From Pseudochrobactrum sp. sp1633 (GTDB lineage: Bacteria; Pseudomonadota; Alphaproteobacteria; Rhizobiales; Rhizobiaceae), in contig NZ_JARRAE010000007.1 of the NCBI RefSeq assembly GCF_030376605.1, forward strand, positions 124,001 to 188,000: a stretch of DNA of 64,000 bases, read 5' to 3'. The position numbers and the translations under genes are program-made. The notes beneath the pieces are model-generated. The model was given only the letters and a program-made list of their open reading frames with translations. It made no database searches and was not told the DNA's origin. Positions 18,485-26,544 of this stretch are shown here, one piece after another (positions within the stretch are counted from its first letter, which is position 1; each line of letters opens with the position of its first letter).

Positions 18485-19210
18485 TTACTGCACACACCAG
18501 ACATATGCGCCGCTATTTTGGGCTCTGCGCTCAATAATACGGGAGATTCTTACCATTCCGCGCCCCGGTTTAGCCGCATCGCGGAGAATCGGATTCGGCA
18601 GCGTAACAGCCAGATAAGCAGCCTGACGCGCTGTCAGCTTAGAGGCAGGACGCTTGAAATAATGCTGAGCCGCCGCTTCAACACCATAAATCCCGTCACC
18701 CCACTCCACAATATTGAGATAAATCTCCATCATCCGTCGCTTGGAAAGAATCAATGACGCAACCTGCGCCAAAGGAAACTCCAGCGCTTTGCGCACATAG
18801 GAACGTCCGTTCCAGAGGAAGAGATTTTTCACCGTCTGCATCGGGATTGTCGAAGCACCGCGGCTTGGTTCGCCATCGCTGCCCAGCACCAGTTTCAGCT
18901 GGTTCCAGTCAATACCGTAATGACTGCAAAACTGACCGTCCTCAGACATCATCACCGAATTAACCAGCACAGGAGCCATATCTTCGATCGGCACCCACTG
19001 GCGTTCATAGCCTTTCAGCGTCACCAGATCTTTGATCATCAATGTCGAGATGGGATGCACAAATGGCAGCTTATAGAGAAAAAGCAAAGCAAAAGGCGCG
19101 ATTATGAGCACAAGCAGACAACGCTTCAGCCAGCGCCACCACGGACGGGTTCGCGCGGGGTCAGCCAGATAGCTGGTGCCGTCTTCCTTATGAATGACAA
19201 GTTTTGTCAT
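18485..19210 (-). CDS. mtgA: Monofunctional peptidoglycan glycosyltransferase
   Basis: A 241-residue GT51 enzyme that polymerises lipid II into glycan strands. One N-terminal membrane anchor spans about residues 28-48. The catalytic motif [13 protein letters not shown] contains Glu90. Further GT51 motifs follow: [63 protein letters not shown]. There is no transpeptidase domain, so it is the MtgA type, which works beside bifunctional PBPs at the inner membrane. The ATG at 19210 ([11 protein letters not shown]) is preferred; an upstream start at 19306 would add 32 residues without similarity. Confidence 0.92.
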   Translation of the reverse strand: MTKLVIHKEDGTSYLADPARTRPWWRWLKRCLLVLIIAPFALLFLYKLPFVHPISTLMIKDLVTLKGYERQWVPIEDMAPVLVNSVMMSEDGQFCSHYGIDWNQLKLVLGSDGEPSRGASTIPMQTVKNLFLWNGRSYVRKALEFPLAQVASLILSKRRMMEIYLNIVEWGDGIYGVEAAAQHYFKRPASKLTARQAAYLAVTLPNPILRDAAKPGRGMVRISRIIERRAQNSGAYVWCVQ

Positions 19211-19412
19211 TGCGCCCGTGTTCTCTCCGTTACCTGCCCCATCGTTACTGCATAATTTCAGCTGCTTGAAAAGCCAGACCTGCAAAACATAGCAGTTTTC
19301 AGGCATTATTTATTGGTAAAAAACAATTCGCGGCTTTTCTGCATCACTTCTCATGCATAAATTTCATCCGGCTCCGGGCTAACCGGAGTTGATTATTACA
19401 GCCGGATGGTTC

Positions 19413-20345
19413 ATGCCCTTAGCCATGAAAAACGATCATGATATTTCCGGTTTTGAACTGCGACTGGCAGCCCATGCCGCATCTGTTGAGCAGCTGCTGA
19501 TCACGCTTCTGGATGAGCGTCCGCGCCTTGGCGAGGTTACACGCCCGCCGCGCCTGATGGCTGCCATCCGCCACGGCGCGCTGAATGGCGGCAAGCGTTT
19601 GCGCCCGTTTCTGGTCACGGAAACTGCACGCCTCTATGATGCTGATCCGCACGCCGCATTGCGCGTTGCGGCAGCGCTGGAATGCATTCATTGCTATTCG
19701 CTTGTGCATGATGATCTGCCTGCGATGGATGATGATGACATGCGCCGCGGTCAACCGACCGTACATAAAGCCTATGATGAAGCGGCAGCGATTCTCGCCG
19801 GTGATGGTCTTCTCACTTATGCCTTCGATATTATTGCCGATGATGCGACGGAATTGCCGGTGAAAACCCGTCTCGATCTGATCGCCGCTTTAGCGCGGGC
19901 TTCCGGTGTTGGCGGCATGGTCGGCGGTCAGGCACTCGACCTGATGGCTGAAACCGCCAGTCCTGATGAAGCGGAAATCATCACCCTGCAAGCCATGAAA
20001 ACCGGCGCGCTGATCCGCTTTGCCTGTGAAGCCGGTGCAATTATCGGTAATGCAAGCACGGAAGAACGTGAGCGCCTTGCAGAATTCGGCTCGGCCATTG
20101 GTCTGGCTTTCCAGCTTGCTGATGATCTGCTTGATGTGACTGCCGATGCGCAAACGATGGGCAAAGCCACCGGCAAAGACGCCGCCGCAGGCAAAGCGAC
20201 CCTTGTTTCCCTGCATGGTATTGACTGGACAAAGAAACAGCTGGCCGGACTGGTCGCACAGGCTGAAGACCTGTTGGCACCATTCGGTGAAAAAGCACAA
20301 GTTCTGAAAGAAGCAGCGCATTTCATCGCCCTGCGTCAGAGCTGA
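19413..20345 (+). CDS. ispA: Polyprenyl diphosphate synthase (farnesyl diphosphate synthase type)
   Basis: A protein of about 310 residues that condenses DMAPP/IPP into farnesyl or geranylgeranyl diphosphate. The first Asp-rich motif is DDLPAMDDDDMRRG and the second is LADDLLDVTAD. GGKRLRPFL (IPP binding) and 'GGQALDLMAE' are also present. The short FARM spacing with DDLPAMDDDD is typical of IspA-like enzymes. The start is uncertain: ATG 19413 has a weak GGATGG just upstream, ATG 19425 has none and TTG 19389 adds eight residues. It converges on ispG, so two isoprenoid genes sit tail to tail with a shared terminator. Confidence 0.88.
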   Translation: MPLAMKNDHDISGFELRLAAHAASVEQLLITLLDERPRLGEVTRPPRLMAAIRHGALNGGKRLRPFLVTETARLYDADPHAALRVAAALECIHCYSLVHDDLPAMDDDDMRRGQPTVHKAYDEAAAILAGDGLLTYAFDIIADDATELPVKTRLDLIAALARASGVGGMVGGQALDLMAETASPDEAEIITLQAMKTGALIRFACEAGAIIGNASTEERERLAEFGSAIGLAFQLADDLLDVTADAQTMGKATGKDAAAGKATLVSLHGIDWTKKQLAGLVAQAEDLLAPFGEKAQVLKEAAHFIALRQS

Positions 20346-20366
20346 ATTCAGCCAAAAGTCTCAATT

Positions 20367-20396
20367 AAAAAACCGGCTGAGAAGCCGGTTTTTTAT
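20367..20396. terminator. Bidirectional terminator ispA/ispG
   Basis: A stem AAAAACCGGCT with AGCCGGTTTTT closes on the loop GAGA, with A and T runs, between convergent genes. Confidence 0.85.
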
Positions 20397-20401
20397 TATT
20401 C

Positions 20402-21673
20402 TTATTCAGCGGCTTCCGGCTTTTTCGCGCCAAGCCCGTAGCGATTTTCGATATAATCCGCCACCATCTTCTGGAAGTCCTCAGCAATCGCCGGACCGCG
20501 CAATGTGGCGACTTTCTTGCCGTCTACGAAAACCGGTGCGGATGGCGTTTCACCGGTTCCCGGCAGAGAAATACCGATATTCGCGTGTTTCGATTCGCCC
20601 GGCCCATTGACGATACAACCCATCACCGCAACGGACAGGCCTTCAACGCCCGGATATTTCTCGCGCCAGATCGGCATATTGGTGCGGATATCATTCTGGA
20701 TTGTCTGCGCCAGTTCCTGAAATACTGTCGAGGTGGTGCGGCCGCAACCAGGGCATGCCGCAACAATCGGGATGAACTGACGGAAACCCATTACCTGCAG
20801 CAATTCCTGCGAGACCTGCACTTCGCGGGTACGGTCGCCATTCGGCTCCGGTGTGAGGGAAATACGGATTGTATCACCAATCCCCTGTTGCAGCAGAATA
20901 CCCATTGCTGCGGAAGAGGCGACGATGCCCTTGGTGCCCATACCGGCTTCGGTCAGCCCCAGATGCAGCGCATGATCGCAGCGTTTGGCAAGCTCAGCAT
21001 AAACGGCAATCAGATCCTGCACCTGACTAACCTTGGCAGACAGAATAATCTTGTCGCGCGGCAGGCCGATTTCCTCAGCCAGATCAGCGGAAATCAGCGC
21101 AGACTGGATAATTGCCTCGCGCATGACTTCCTGCGCGGTCAGCGGCGCACCTGCGGCCTGATTGCGATCCATCAGCGTGGTCAGCAATTCCTGATCCAGC
21201 GAGCCCCAGTTTACACCGATACGCACCGGCTTGTCATAGCGGATTGCCATTTCAATGATTTCGGCAAACTGCTTGTCTTTTTTATCTTTGAAACCGACAT
21301 TGCCCGGATTAATGCGGTATTTCGCCAGCGCTTCCGCACAGGCCGGATGGTCTGAAAGCAGCTTATGGCCGATATAATGAAAATCACCGATCAGCGGCAC
21401 ATTGAGGCCGAGGCGTTCCAGACGCTCACGGATTTTTGGCACAGCAGCAGCGGACTCATCACGATCAACAGTAATGCGCACCAGTTCAGAACCCGCATGA
21501 TGCAGGGCTGCGACCTGCGCAACTGTGCCGTCAATATCTGCCGTATCCGTGTTGGTCATGGATTGCACAACCACAGGGGCATGACCGCCAACTATGACAC
21601 CGCCGACATTGACCCCGACAGATGAGCGGCGGGCAAAGGGATGGGCATTATAGTGCAGATTATCAGAAGCCAT
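20402..21673 (-). CDS. ispG: 4-hydroxy-3-methylbut-2-enyl diphosphate synthase
   Basis: A 423-residue IspG/GcpE enzyme of the non-mevalonate isoprenoid pathway, converting MEcPP to HMBPP. The 4Fe-4S ligands are visible: Cys307 and Cys310 in CPGCGRTT, Cys353 in [10 protein letters not shown] and Glu360. The N-terminal TIM barrel carries [17 protein letters not shown] and [10 protein letters not shown]. Length fits the bacterial two-domain form. No strong Shine-Dalgarno is seen before ATG 21673 although the N-terminal sequence fits the family. It is convergent with ispA. Confidence 0.95.
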   Translation of the reverse strand: MASDNLHYNAHPFARRSSVGVNVGGVIVGGHAPVVVQSMTNTDTADIDGTVAQVAALHHAGSELVRITVDRDESAAAVPKIRERLERLGLNVPLIGDFHYIGHKLLSDHPACAEALAKYRINPGNVGFKDKKDKQFAEIIEMAIRYDKPVRIGVNWGSLDQELLTTLMDRNQAAGAPLTAQEVMREAIIQSALISADLAEEIGLPRDKIILSAKVSQVQDLIAVYAELAKRCDHALHLGLTEAGMGTKGIVASSAAMGILLQQGIGDTIRISLTPEPNGDRTREVQVSQELLQVMGFRQFIPIVAACPGCGRTTSTVFQELAQTIQNDIRTNMPIWREKYPGVEGLSVAVMGCIVNGPGESKHANIGISLPGTGETPSAPVFVDGKKVATLRGPAIAEDFQKMVADYIENRYGLGAKKPEAAE

Positions 21674-21806
21674 AGTCGTACAATCTTAAAAGTGGGCAAT
21701 CTTGAAGTGATACAGAAGTCTACGCGATCAAAGCTGTTTCGCACCGGTGACGGAACAGCCTTTGAACTGCAATTGTGACAGTCTTACAGCAGGGCTGTTA
21801 AAAGTT

Positions 21807-23000
21807 CTATTCTCTTTTCTGGTCTGCGGCACTTGCGAGTGAGGAAAGCATGAAAACCACCACCAGCATCAGTGCCAGCACCATATAAACCGGACCAAAA
21901 CCAATATGCCCGCCGATAAAGCCGATCAGTGACGGTGCAACCAGAATCCCTGAATAGCCCATCAATGTGACAAGACTTAAAGCCGTGCCCGCATGGATGC
22001 CGCTCTGATTACCCGCTGCCGAGAAGATAATCGGCACAATATTGGCAACACCAAGCCCCGCAACCGCAAAGGCAAGAATTGCTATCCACGCATGTGGTGC
22101 AAAACCGCTGACAAACAAGCCTGCTGCGGCAATAATGATCGACACGCGAAATGTCCGCACGGCGCCAAACCGGTTGCGCACGCCGTCGCCGAGAAAACGA
22201 ACCAGCGCCATCGTCCCGGAAAAAGCCGCAAAACCATATCCGGCAGTGGTCAGGTCAGCGTTAAATGCCTGCTGAATATAAACCGCCGCCCAGTCCAGAA
22301 CCGCACCTTCCGGTATCATCGCAAATAGTGCCATCATGCCGATCAGATAAATCACCGGCTGATTGGGAAGTGTAAAACGGATTTTTTCGCCGGTGTGCGG
22401 CTGACGGTCAGCGACCAGTTTCGGCAACGCAACCAGCATAATCCCGCCGGCAATAACAGTCACCATCAACGCATGGCTGAAAGCACCCTGATAATGCAGA
22501 TAGAAACTGCCAAGGCCACTGCCTGCAAAACCGCCAAGGCTCCAGAACCCGTGAGAGGAGGACATTAAAGCACGGCCGAGTGTTTTTTCCACGGCAACGG
22601 CATTGGCATTCATCGCCACATCCATACCGCCGACCACCGCACCGAACAGAAACAAGACCGGCACAGCAAGATAGAGATTGCCAGTGAGAGCGACAAAAAC
22701 CAGCCAGAAGGCCACACCGACAGCAAAAGCCTTGGTGATACGATCTGAGCCGTAGCGGGCAATCAGCGGGCCGCACCAGCTCATTGCCGCCAGAGCACCA
22801 AGACCAAAGACCAGAATGAGCAATCCGAAAACGCCTTCAGACACACCCAGCCGGTTCATCAGCAACGGAATATGCAGTGCCCAGCTGCCGGTTACAAAAC
22901 CATTGGCAAAAAATGCACCGGCCACCGCCCAGCGATAATAACGCGCACCATCGTCAACAACGAAGGTCTGCGCTGTACTGGTCCCTGCATCTCCGCTCAC
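21807..23000 (-). CDS. MFS transporter, YbjJ/FucP-like
   Basis: A 397-residue inner-membrane protein with about twelve hydrophobic helices and a short polar N-terminus. Features include 'GSWALHIPLLMNRLGVSEGVFGLLIL', the loop 'GPLIARYGSDRITKAF' between helices 2 and 3 in the position of the MFS A-motif, and 'GGMDVAMNANAVAVEKTLGRALMSSSHGFWSLGGFAGSG'. The NANAVAVE...SSHGFWS block is characteristic of the YbjJ-like group related to fucose permease. The substrate is unknown. It lies downstream of the TRAP operon on the same strand, but a terminator separates them. Confidence 0.8.
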   Translation of the reverse strand: MSGDAGTSTAQTFVVDDGARYYRWAVAGAFFANGFVTGSWALHIPLLMNRLGVSEGVFGLLILVFGLGALAAMSWCGPLIARYGSDRITKAFAVGVAFWLVFVALTGNLYLAVPVLFLFGAVVGGMDVAMNANAVAVEKTLGRALMSSSHGFWSLGGFAGSGLGSFYLHYQGAFSHALMVTVIAGGIMLVALPKLVADRQPHTGEKIRFTLPNQPVIYLIGMMALFAMIPEGAVLDWAAVYIQQAFNADLTTAGYGFAAFSGTMALVRFLGDGVRNRFGAVRTFRVSIIIAAAGLFVSGFAPHAWIAILAFAVAGLGVANIVPIIFSAAGNQSGIHAGTALSLVTLMGYSGILVAPSLIGFIGGHIGFGPVYMVLALMLVVVFMLSSLASAADQKRE

Positions 23001-23128
23001 ACAACCGCTCCATCAGGTTCAGAATATTTGCAGGCATATATTGCACTGCTTCCATGTGGATTACTGCATTTCACACGCAAAAGAAATCACTTCAAGTGTG
23101 CAGCACTATCGTCACGGATTTTTGACGA

Positions 23129-23160
23129 AAAATGGGCGGCATAAAAGCCGCCCGTTTTTA
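23129..23160 (-). terminator. Terminator of the dctPQM operon
   Basis: GGGCGGC (23134-23140) pairs with GCCGCCC (23147-23153) over a 6-nt loop, with T-rich flanks on both strands. It lies 20 bases after the dctM stop. Confidence 0.8.
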
Positions 23161-23180
23161 TTTTTCATATCGGATTGTCT

Positions 23181-24506
23181 CTATTTCATACCCAAAGTGT
23201 GCGGCAGCCAGAGCGTGATCTGCGGCACATAGGTAACGAGCCCGAGGAAGACCAGCGTTGTGATAATCCACGGCAATGTGGATTTGGTCACCGCCGTCAG
23301 CCCCATTTTGGATATGGATGAGGCCACATAAAGATTGAGCCCCACCGGCGGTGTACACAGACCGATCTCCATATTCACCACCATCATCACCCCGAAATGC
23401 ACCGGATCAACACCGAGCTTCACGGCAATCGGGAACAGGATCGGCGCCATAATCAGCACCACGGCAGAAGGTTCCATCACCATGCCGATCAGCAGCAGGA
23501 TGATATTCACCATCAGGAGGAAGCCGATCATGCCAAAGCCCTGCTCGACAATCCATGCGCTCATCTGCTGCGGAATTTGTTCCGAGGTCAGAATGAAAGC
23601 AAACATCACCGCATTGGTAATGATATAGAGCAACATCGCACTCATCGCTGCCGAAGACAGCAGCACGCGCGGCACATCGCGCAGCTTGATGTCTTTATAG
23701 ACAAACACCGCAATCACAAAAGCATAGACCGCAGAAACCGCTGCCGCCTCAGTCGGCGTGAATAAGCCGCCATAAATACCGCCCATGATGATGATGATCA
23801 GCATCAATCCCCAGACGGAAGAGCGGAATGCTTCCCAGCGTTCGCGCCAACTGGCTTTCTGCATGCGCGGATAACCGTTTTTCCATGCGCGCCAGATCGT
23901 GGTACTGCCGAGCATTGCCGCCAGCATCAGCCCCGGAATAACACCGGCCATAAACAATGTACCGATGGAGGCAGACATAACCGGTGCACCGTCCGGTCCG
24001 GTCACCACCATGCCGGATGTGGCCACCGCATACATCACCATCACAATCGACGGCGGAATGAGAATACCAAGCCCGCCGGATGTAGCGATAACGCCGGTGC
24101 CGAATTGCGGCGGATAGCCCTGCTTGACCATTGCCGGTATCAGGATGGAGCCAACCGCCATCACCGTTGCCGGAGAAGAGCCGGAAATCGCGGCAAACAG
24201 CGAACAGGCGGCAACCGCAGCCAGTCCCATACCGCCATACCAGTGCCCGACCATCGACGTGGCAAAGCGGATCATGCGCTTGGCCACCCCGCCATGCGTA
24301 AGGAAATTACCCGCCAGAATGAAAAACGGGATCGCCATGATCTCGAATTTTTCGATACCGGTAAACAACTTCAGCGCAATCGAATCCATCGGAATGGATG
24401 TGAAACTGAACAGGAAGGTGAAAACTGTCAGACCCAGCGCAATGGAAACCGGCATACCGGTCACGAGCAGCAATGCCAGAATAAGGAAGATAATCAGAGC
24501 GGTCAT
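23181..24506 (-). CDS. dctM: TRAP transporter large permease subunit
   Basis: A 441-residue membrane protein with about twelve helices, the DctM/TRAP-T large subunit that forms the sodium-coupled translocation domain. Hallmarks are 'GMPVSIALGLTV', 'MAIPFFILAGNFLTHGG', 'AAISGSSPATVMAVGSILIPAM', 'TSGGLGILIPPSI' and 'TPPVGLNLYVASSI'. The start at 24506 overlaps the dctQ stop (ATGA); the longer frame from 24653 lies inside dctQ and is not membrane-like. With DctQ and DctP it makes a complete tripartite importer. Confidence 0.93.
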   Translation of the reverse strand: MTALIIFLILALLLVTGMPVSIALGLTVFTFLFSFTSIPMDSIALKLFTGIEKFEIMAIPFFILAGNFLTHGGVAKRMIRFATSMVGHWYGGMGLAAVAACSLFAAISGSSPATVMAVGSILIPAMVKQGYPPQFGTGVIATSGGLGILIPPSIVMVMYAVATSGMVVTGPDGAPVMSASIGTLFMAGVIPGLMLAAMLGSTTIWRAWKNGYPRMQKASWRERWEAFRSSVWGLMLIIIIMGGIYGGLFTPTEAAAVSAVYAFVIAVFVYKDIKLRDVPRVLLSSAAMSAMLLYIITNAVMFAFILTSEQIPQQMSAWIVEQGFGMIGFLLMVNIILLLIGMVMEPSAVVLIMAPILFPIAVKLGVDPVHFGVMMVVNMEIGLCTPPVGLNLYVASSISKMGLTAVTKSTLPWIITTLVFLGLVTYVPQITLWLPHTLGMK

Positions 24507-25117
24507 CGGAACTCCTCCGCTTCTTCCATGCCATCCACATGACCATGATCGTGATGAGCGATATGACCTGTGGTCAGATAGAGCCACATTGCCTGAATAA
24601 AGCGGAAGCACATCAAGGCAGAACCAAGCGGCACAGCGAGATAAACGATCCACATCGGCATTTCGAGATCAGCCGAAATCTGGCCGGTTTTGGAAATATG
24701 CCAGACGAAATCCGTGCCGATCCACGTCACAATCCCTGTGAACAGAATACAGGCCAGAAACGCGATGATGATCATCAGGCGTTGATTTTTCGGGGACATC
24801 CGCTCCACCAGCACATCAACACCAACATGGATGCCGATACGCACCCCATAGGCCGCACCGAACTTCGCCATCCATACAAACAGATAGATACAGGCTTCCT
24901 GTGCCCAGGTCAGATTAATGGATGCCAGCCAGCGAAAAAGACTGCGGGCATAGCTCTGCAATCCGACATAATCATTCGCCCGTGCCCAGGATAAAAAATC
25001 AGCAGCAACGCCGATAGAATAACGGTGAACAACCGCCACAAAGATCAGCACGACGGCCGATGCGATCAGGAAAGACAGCAATATTTCTTCAAAGCGGTCG
25101 AGGATACGCAACACCAT
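24503..25117 (-). CDS. dctQ: TRAP transporter small permease subunit
   Basis: A 204-residue protein with four predicted membrane helices, the DctQ subunit that supports DctM. The segment 'YLFVWMAKFGAAYGVRIGIHVGVDVLVERM' is the typical conserved DctQ motif. It is longer than many DctQ proteins because of an insert around residues 40-65 (RANDYVGLQSYARSLFRWLASINLTW). An SD (GAGGAG) lies 6 bases before ATG 25117. Translation is coupled to dctM by a four-base overlap. A stable hairpin separates it from dctP. Confidence 0.9.
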   Translation of the reverse strand: MVLRILDRFEEILLSFLIASAVVLIFVAVVHRYSIGVAADFLSWARANDYVGLQSYARSLFRWLASINLTWAQEACIYLFVWMAKFGAAYGVRIGIHVGVDVLVERMSPKNQRLMIIIAFLACILFTGIVTWIGTDFVWHISKTGQISADLEMPMWIVYLAVPLGSALMCFRFIQAMWLYLTTGHIAHHDHGHVDGMEEAEEFR

Positions 25118-25282
25118 AGGATGCTCCTCAGATGAAACGGCACCGTCTGACGGCGCTCCGGTTCGTTAAATTTTGTGCGCAACAAATCAACCGCTGTGGC
25201 CGCCAGCACGCGCAAGGATGAAGGAAAAGATATAATACGGGATAAAGTGCCTGCTCTGAGCACCATCGTCAGAGCAGGCAAA

Positions 25283-25300
25283 CCCGCCGCAAGCGGCGGG
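25283..25300 (-). promoter_or_regulatory. GC-rich hairpin between dctP and dctQ
   Basis: CCCGCCG (25283-25289) pairs with CGGCGGG (25294-25300) over a 4-nt loop, 12 bases after the dctP stop, with only three T following on the minus strand. It may stabilise or partly terminate the transcript so that the binding protein is made in excess. Confidence 0.55.
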
Positions 25301-25312
25301 CTCTTGAGAGGA

Positions 25313-26311
25313 TTATTCTTTCATCCCGACAGCTTCATAAACCTGCTTGATGAGGTCTGCGCCCACACGATCTGCCATTTCAGTATGCACAGGCTTGAGT
25401 GCTGCAACCCATTCCGCATGTTCTTCCGGTGTCAGTTCATAGAAAGTTGTCGTACCGGCCGCTTTCATCGCCGCCAGAGAATCGTCATTTTCTTTCTGAG
25501 CGATGTCGTTGGCATAGGCGGTTGATTCAGCCATAGCTTTATCAAGCTGGCCACGCACATCATCCGGCAAACCTTCCCAGAAGGCTTTATTGACGATCAC
25601 CGCATAGCCCAGATAGCCATGATTAGAGACCGTGGCATGTTTCTGCACTTCGTGCATTTTCTGGGTATACATGTTGGATGGCGGATTTTCCGTGCCATCC
25701 ACAACGCCGGTCTGCAAAGCCTGATAAACTTCCGAGAATGCCAGCACCTGCGGCACCGCGCCCAATGCTTTCATCTGCGCTTCCAGAATTTTGGACGACT
25801 GAATGCGCATTTTCAGGCCGAGAAAATCATCAGGCACATGCAGCTGGCTGTTTGCTGACATCACTTTGAAACCGTTATCCCAATAGGCAAGACCTTTGAT
25901 GCCCTTGGCATCCAGCTTGTCGAGCAGCGCACGGCCAACAGGACCATCGGTAATTTTGCGCAGATCATTATAGTCTTTCATAATGAACGGCAGATCGAAC
26001 ACTTCAAATTCACGCACGCCAAGCGGGCCGAATTTTGCCAGTGACGGTGCCAGCATCTGCACAGCGCCGAGCTGTAATGCTTCCAGCTCTTCCTTGTCTT
26101 TATAGAGCTGTGAGTTCGGATAAATCTCGACCTTCACTTTGCCGTCTGTATAGGTTTCAGCAAGCTCTTTAAACTTTACAGCGCCTTTGCCTTTTGGTGT
26201 ATCCGGTGCCACAACATGGCTGAATTTAATGGTAATCGCCTGCGCAAGCGCAGTTGTGCTCACACCGAAAGCGAGAATGGCAGCAAGACCGGCAGTTGTC
26301 AGAAATTTCAT
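25313..26311 (-). CDS. dctP: TRAP transporter periplasmic binding protein, C4-dicarboxylate type
   Basis: A 332-residue protein with a signal peptide (residues 1-24, cleaved after ALA) and the DctP fold. 'ITIKFSHVVAPDTPKGKGAVKFKEL' starts the mature protein. 'LKMRIQSSKILEAQMKALGA' carries the conserved ligand-binding Arg. 'GTENPPSNMYTQKMHEVQKHATVSNHGYLGYAVIVN' is very like Rhodobacter DctP, which binds succinate, fumarate and malate. I therefore infer C4-dicarboxylates as substrate. I start at ATG 26311 because the SD GGAGG is 7 bases upstream and the signal peptide begins there. It is divergent from dctS with two palindromes between. Confidence 0.9.
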   Translation of the reverse strand: MKFLTTAGLAAILAFGVSTTALAQAITIKFSHVVAPDTPKGKGAVKFKELAETYTDGKVKVEIYPNSQLYKDKEELEALQLGAVQMLAPSLAKFGPLGVREFEVFDLPFIMKDYNDLRKITDGPVGRALLDKLDAKGIKGLAYWDNGFKVMSANSQLHVPDDFLGLKMRIQSSKILEAQMKALGAVPQVLAFSEVYQALQTGVVDGTENPPSNMYTQKMHEVQKHATVSNHGYLGYAVIVNKAFWEGLPDDVRGQLDKAMAESTAYANDIAQKENDDSLAAMKAAGTTTFYELTPEEHAEWVAALKPVHTEMADRVGADLIKQVYEAVGMKE

Positions 26312-26431
26312 AGAGAGGCCCTCCCAAGCCTGCATAATGCGTTTCATAAAATCCGGCAACGAACCGGCACATGCTCCGTGCGGAGCAGAAGTCAGATAAA
26401 TTCCTTAAAAGGAGTGTGAGGTTAATTCTAT

Positions 26432-26469
26432 TGTGGAATACCACAGTATTTCTATTGTGGTTTACCACA
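26432..26469. promoter_or_regulatory. Two tandem TGTGG-N4-CCACA palindromes between dctP and dctS
   Basis: TGTGGAATACCACA (26432-26445) and TGTGGTTTACCACA (26456-26469) are perfect 14-bp dyads with centres 24 bases apart, both preceded by CTAT. They lie 120 bases upstream of dctP and 75 upstream of dctS. The obvious candidate ligand is the FixJ-type regulator DctR encoded next door. The inner TGG-N4-CCA also resembles GntR/FadR-type operators. Confidence 0.7.
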
Positions 26470-26544
26470 GGCATAAATCTGCAAGGGCAAAACTGCCCTG
26501 ACCTGTGCCCGCAAAAAAGACAATGAGGATAGCCAGACCGACGC

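Noticed and set aside
26432-26469. CRP/FNR sites for the dct palindromes
   Set aside because: CRP needs TGTGA-N6-TCACA and FNR TTGAT-N4-ATCAA; the observed TGTGG-N4-CCACA fits neither.
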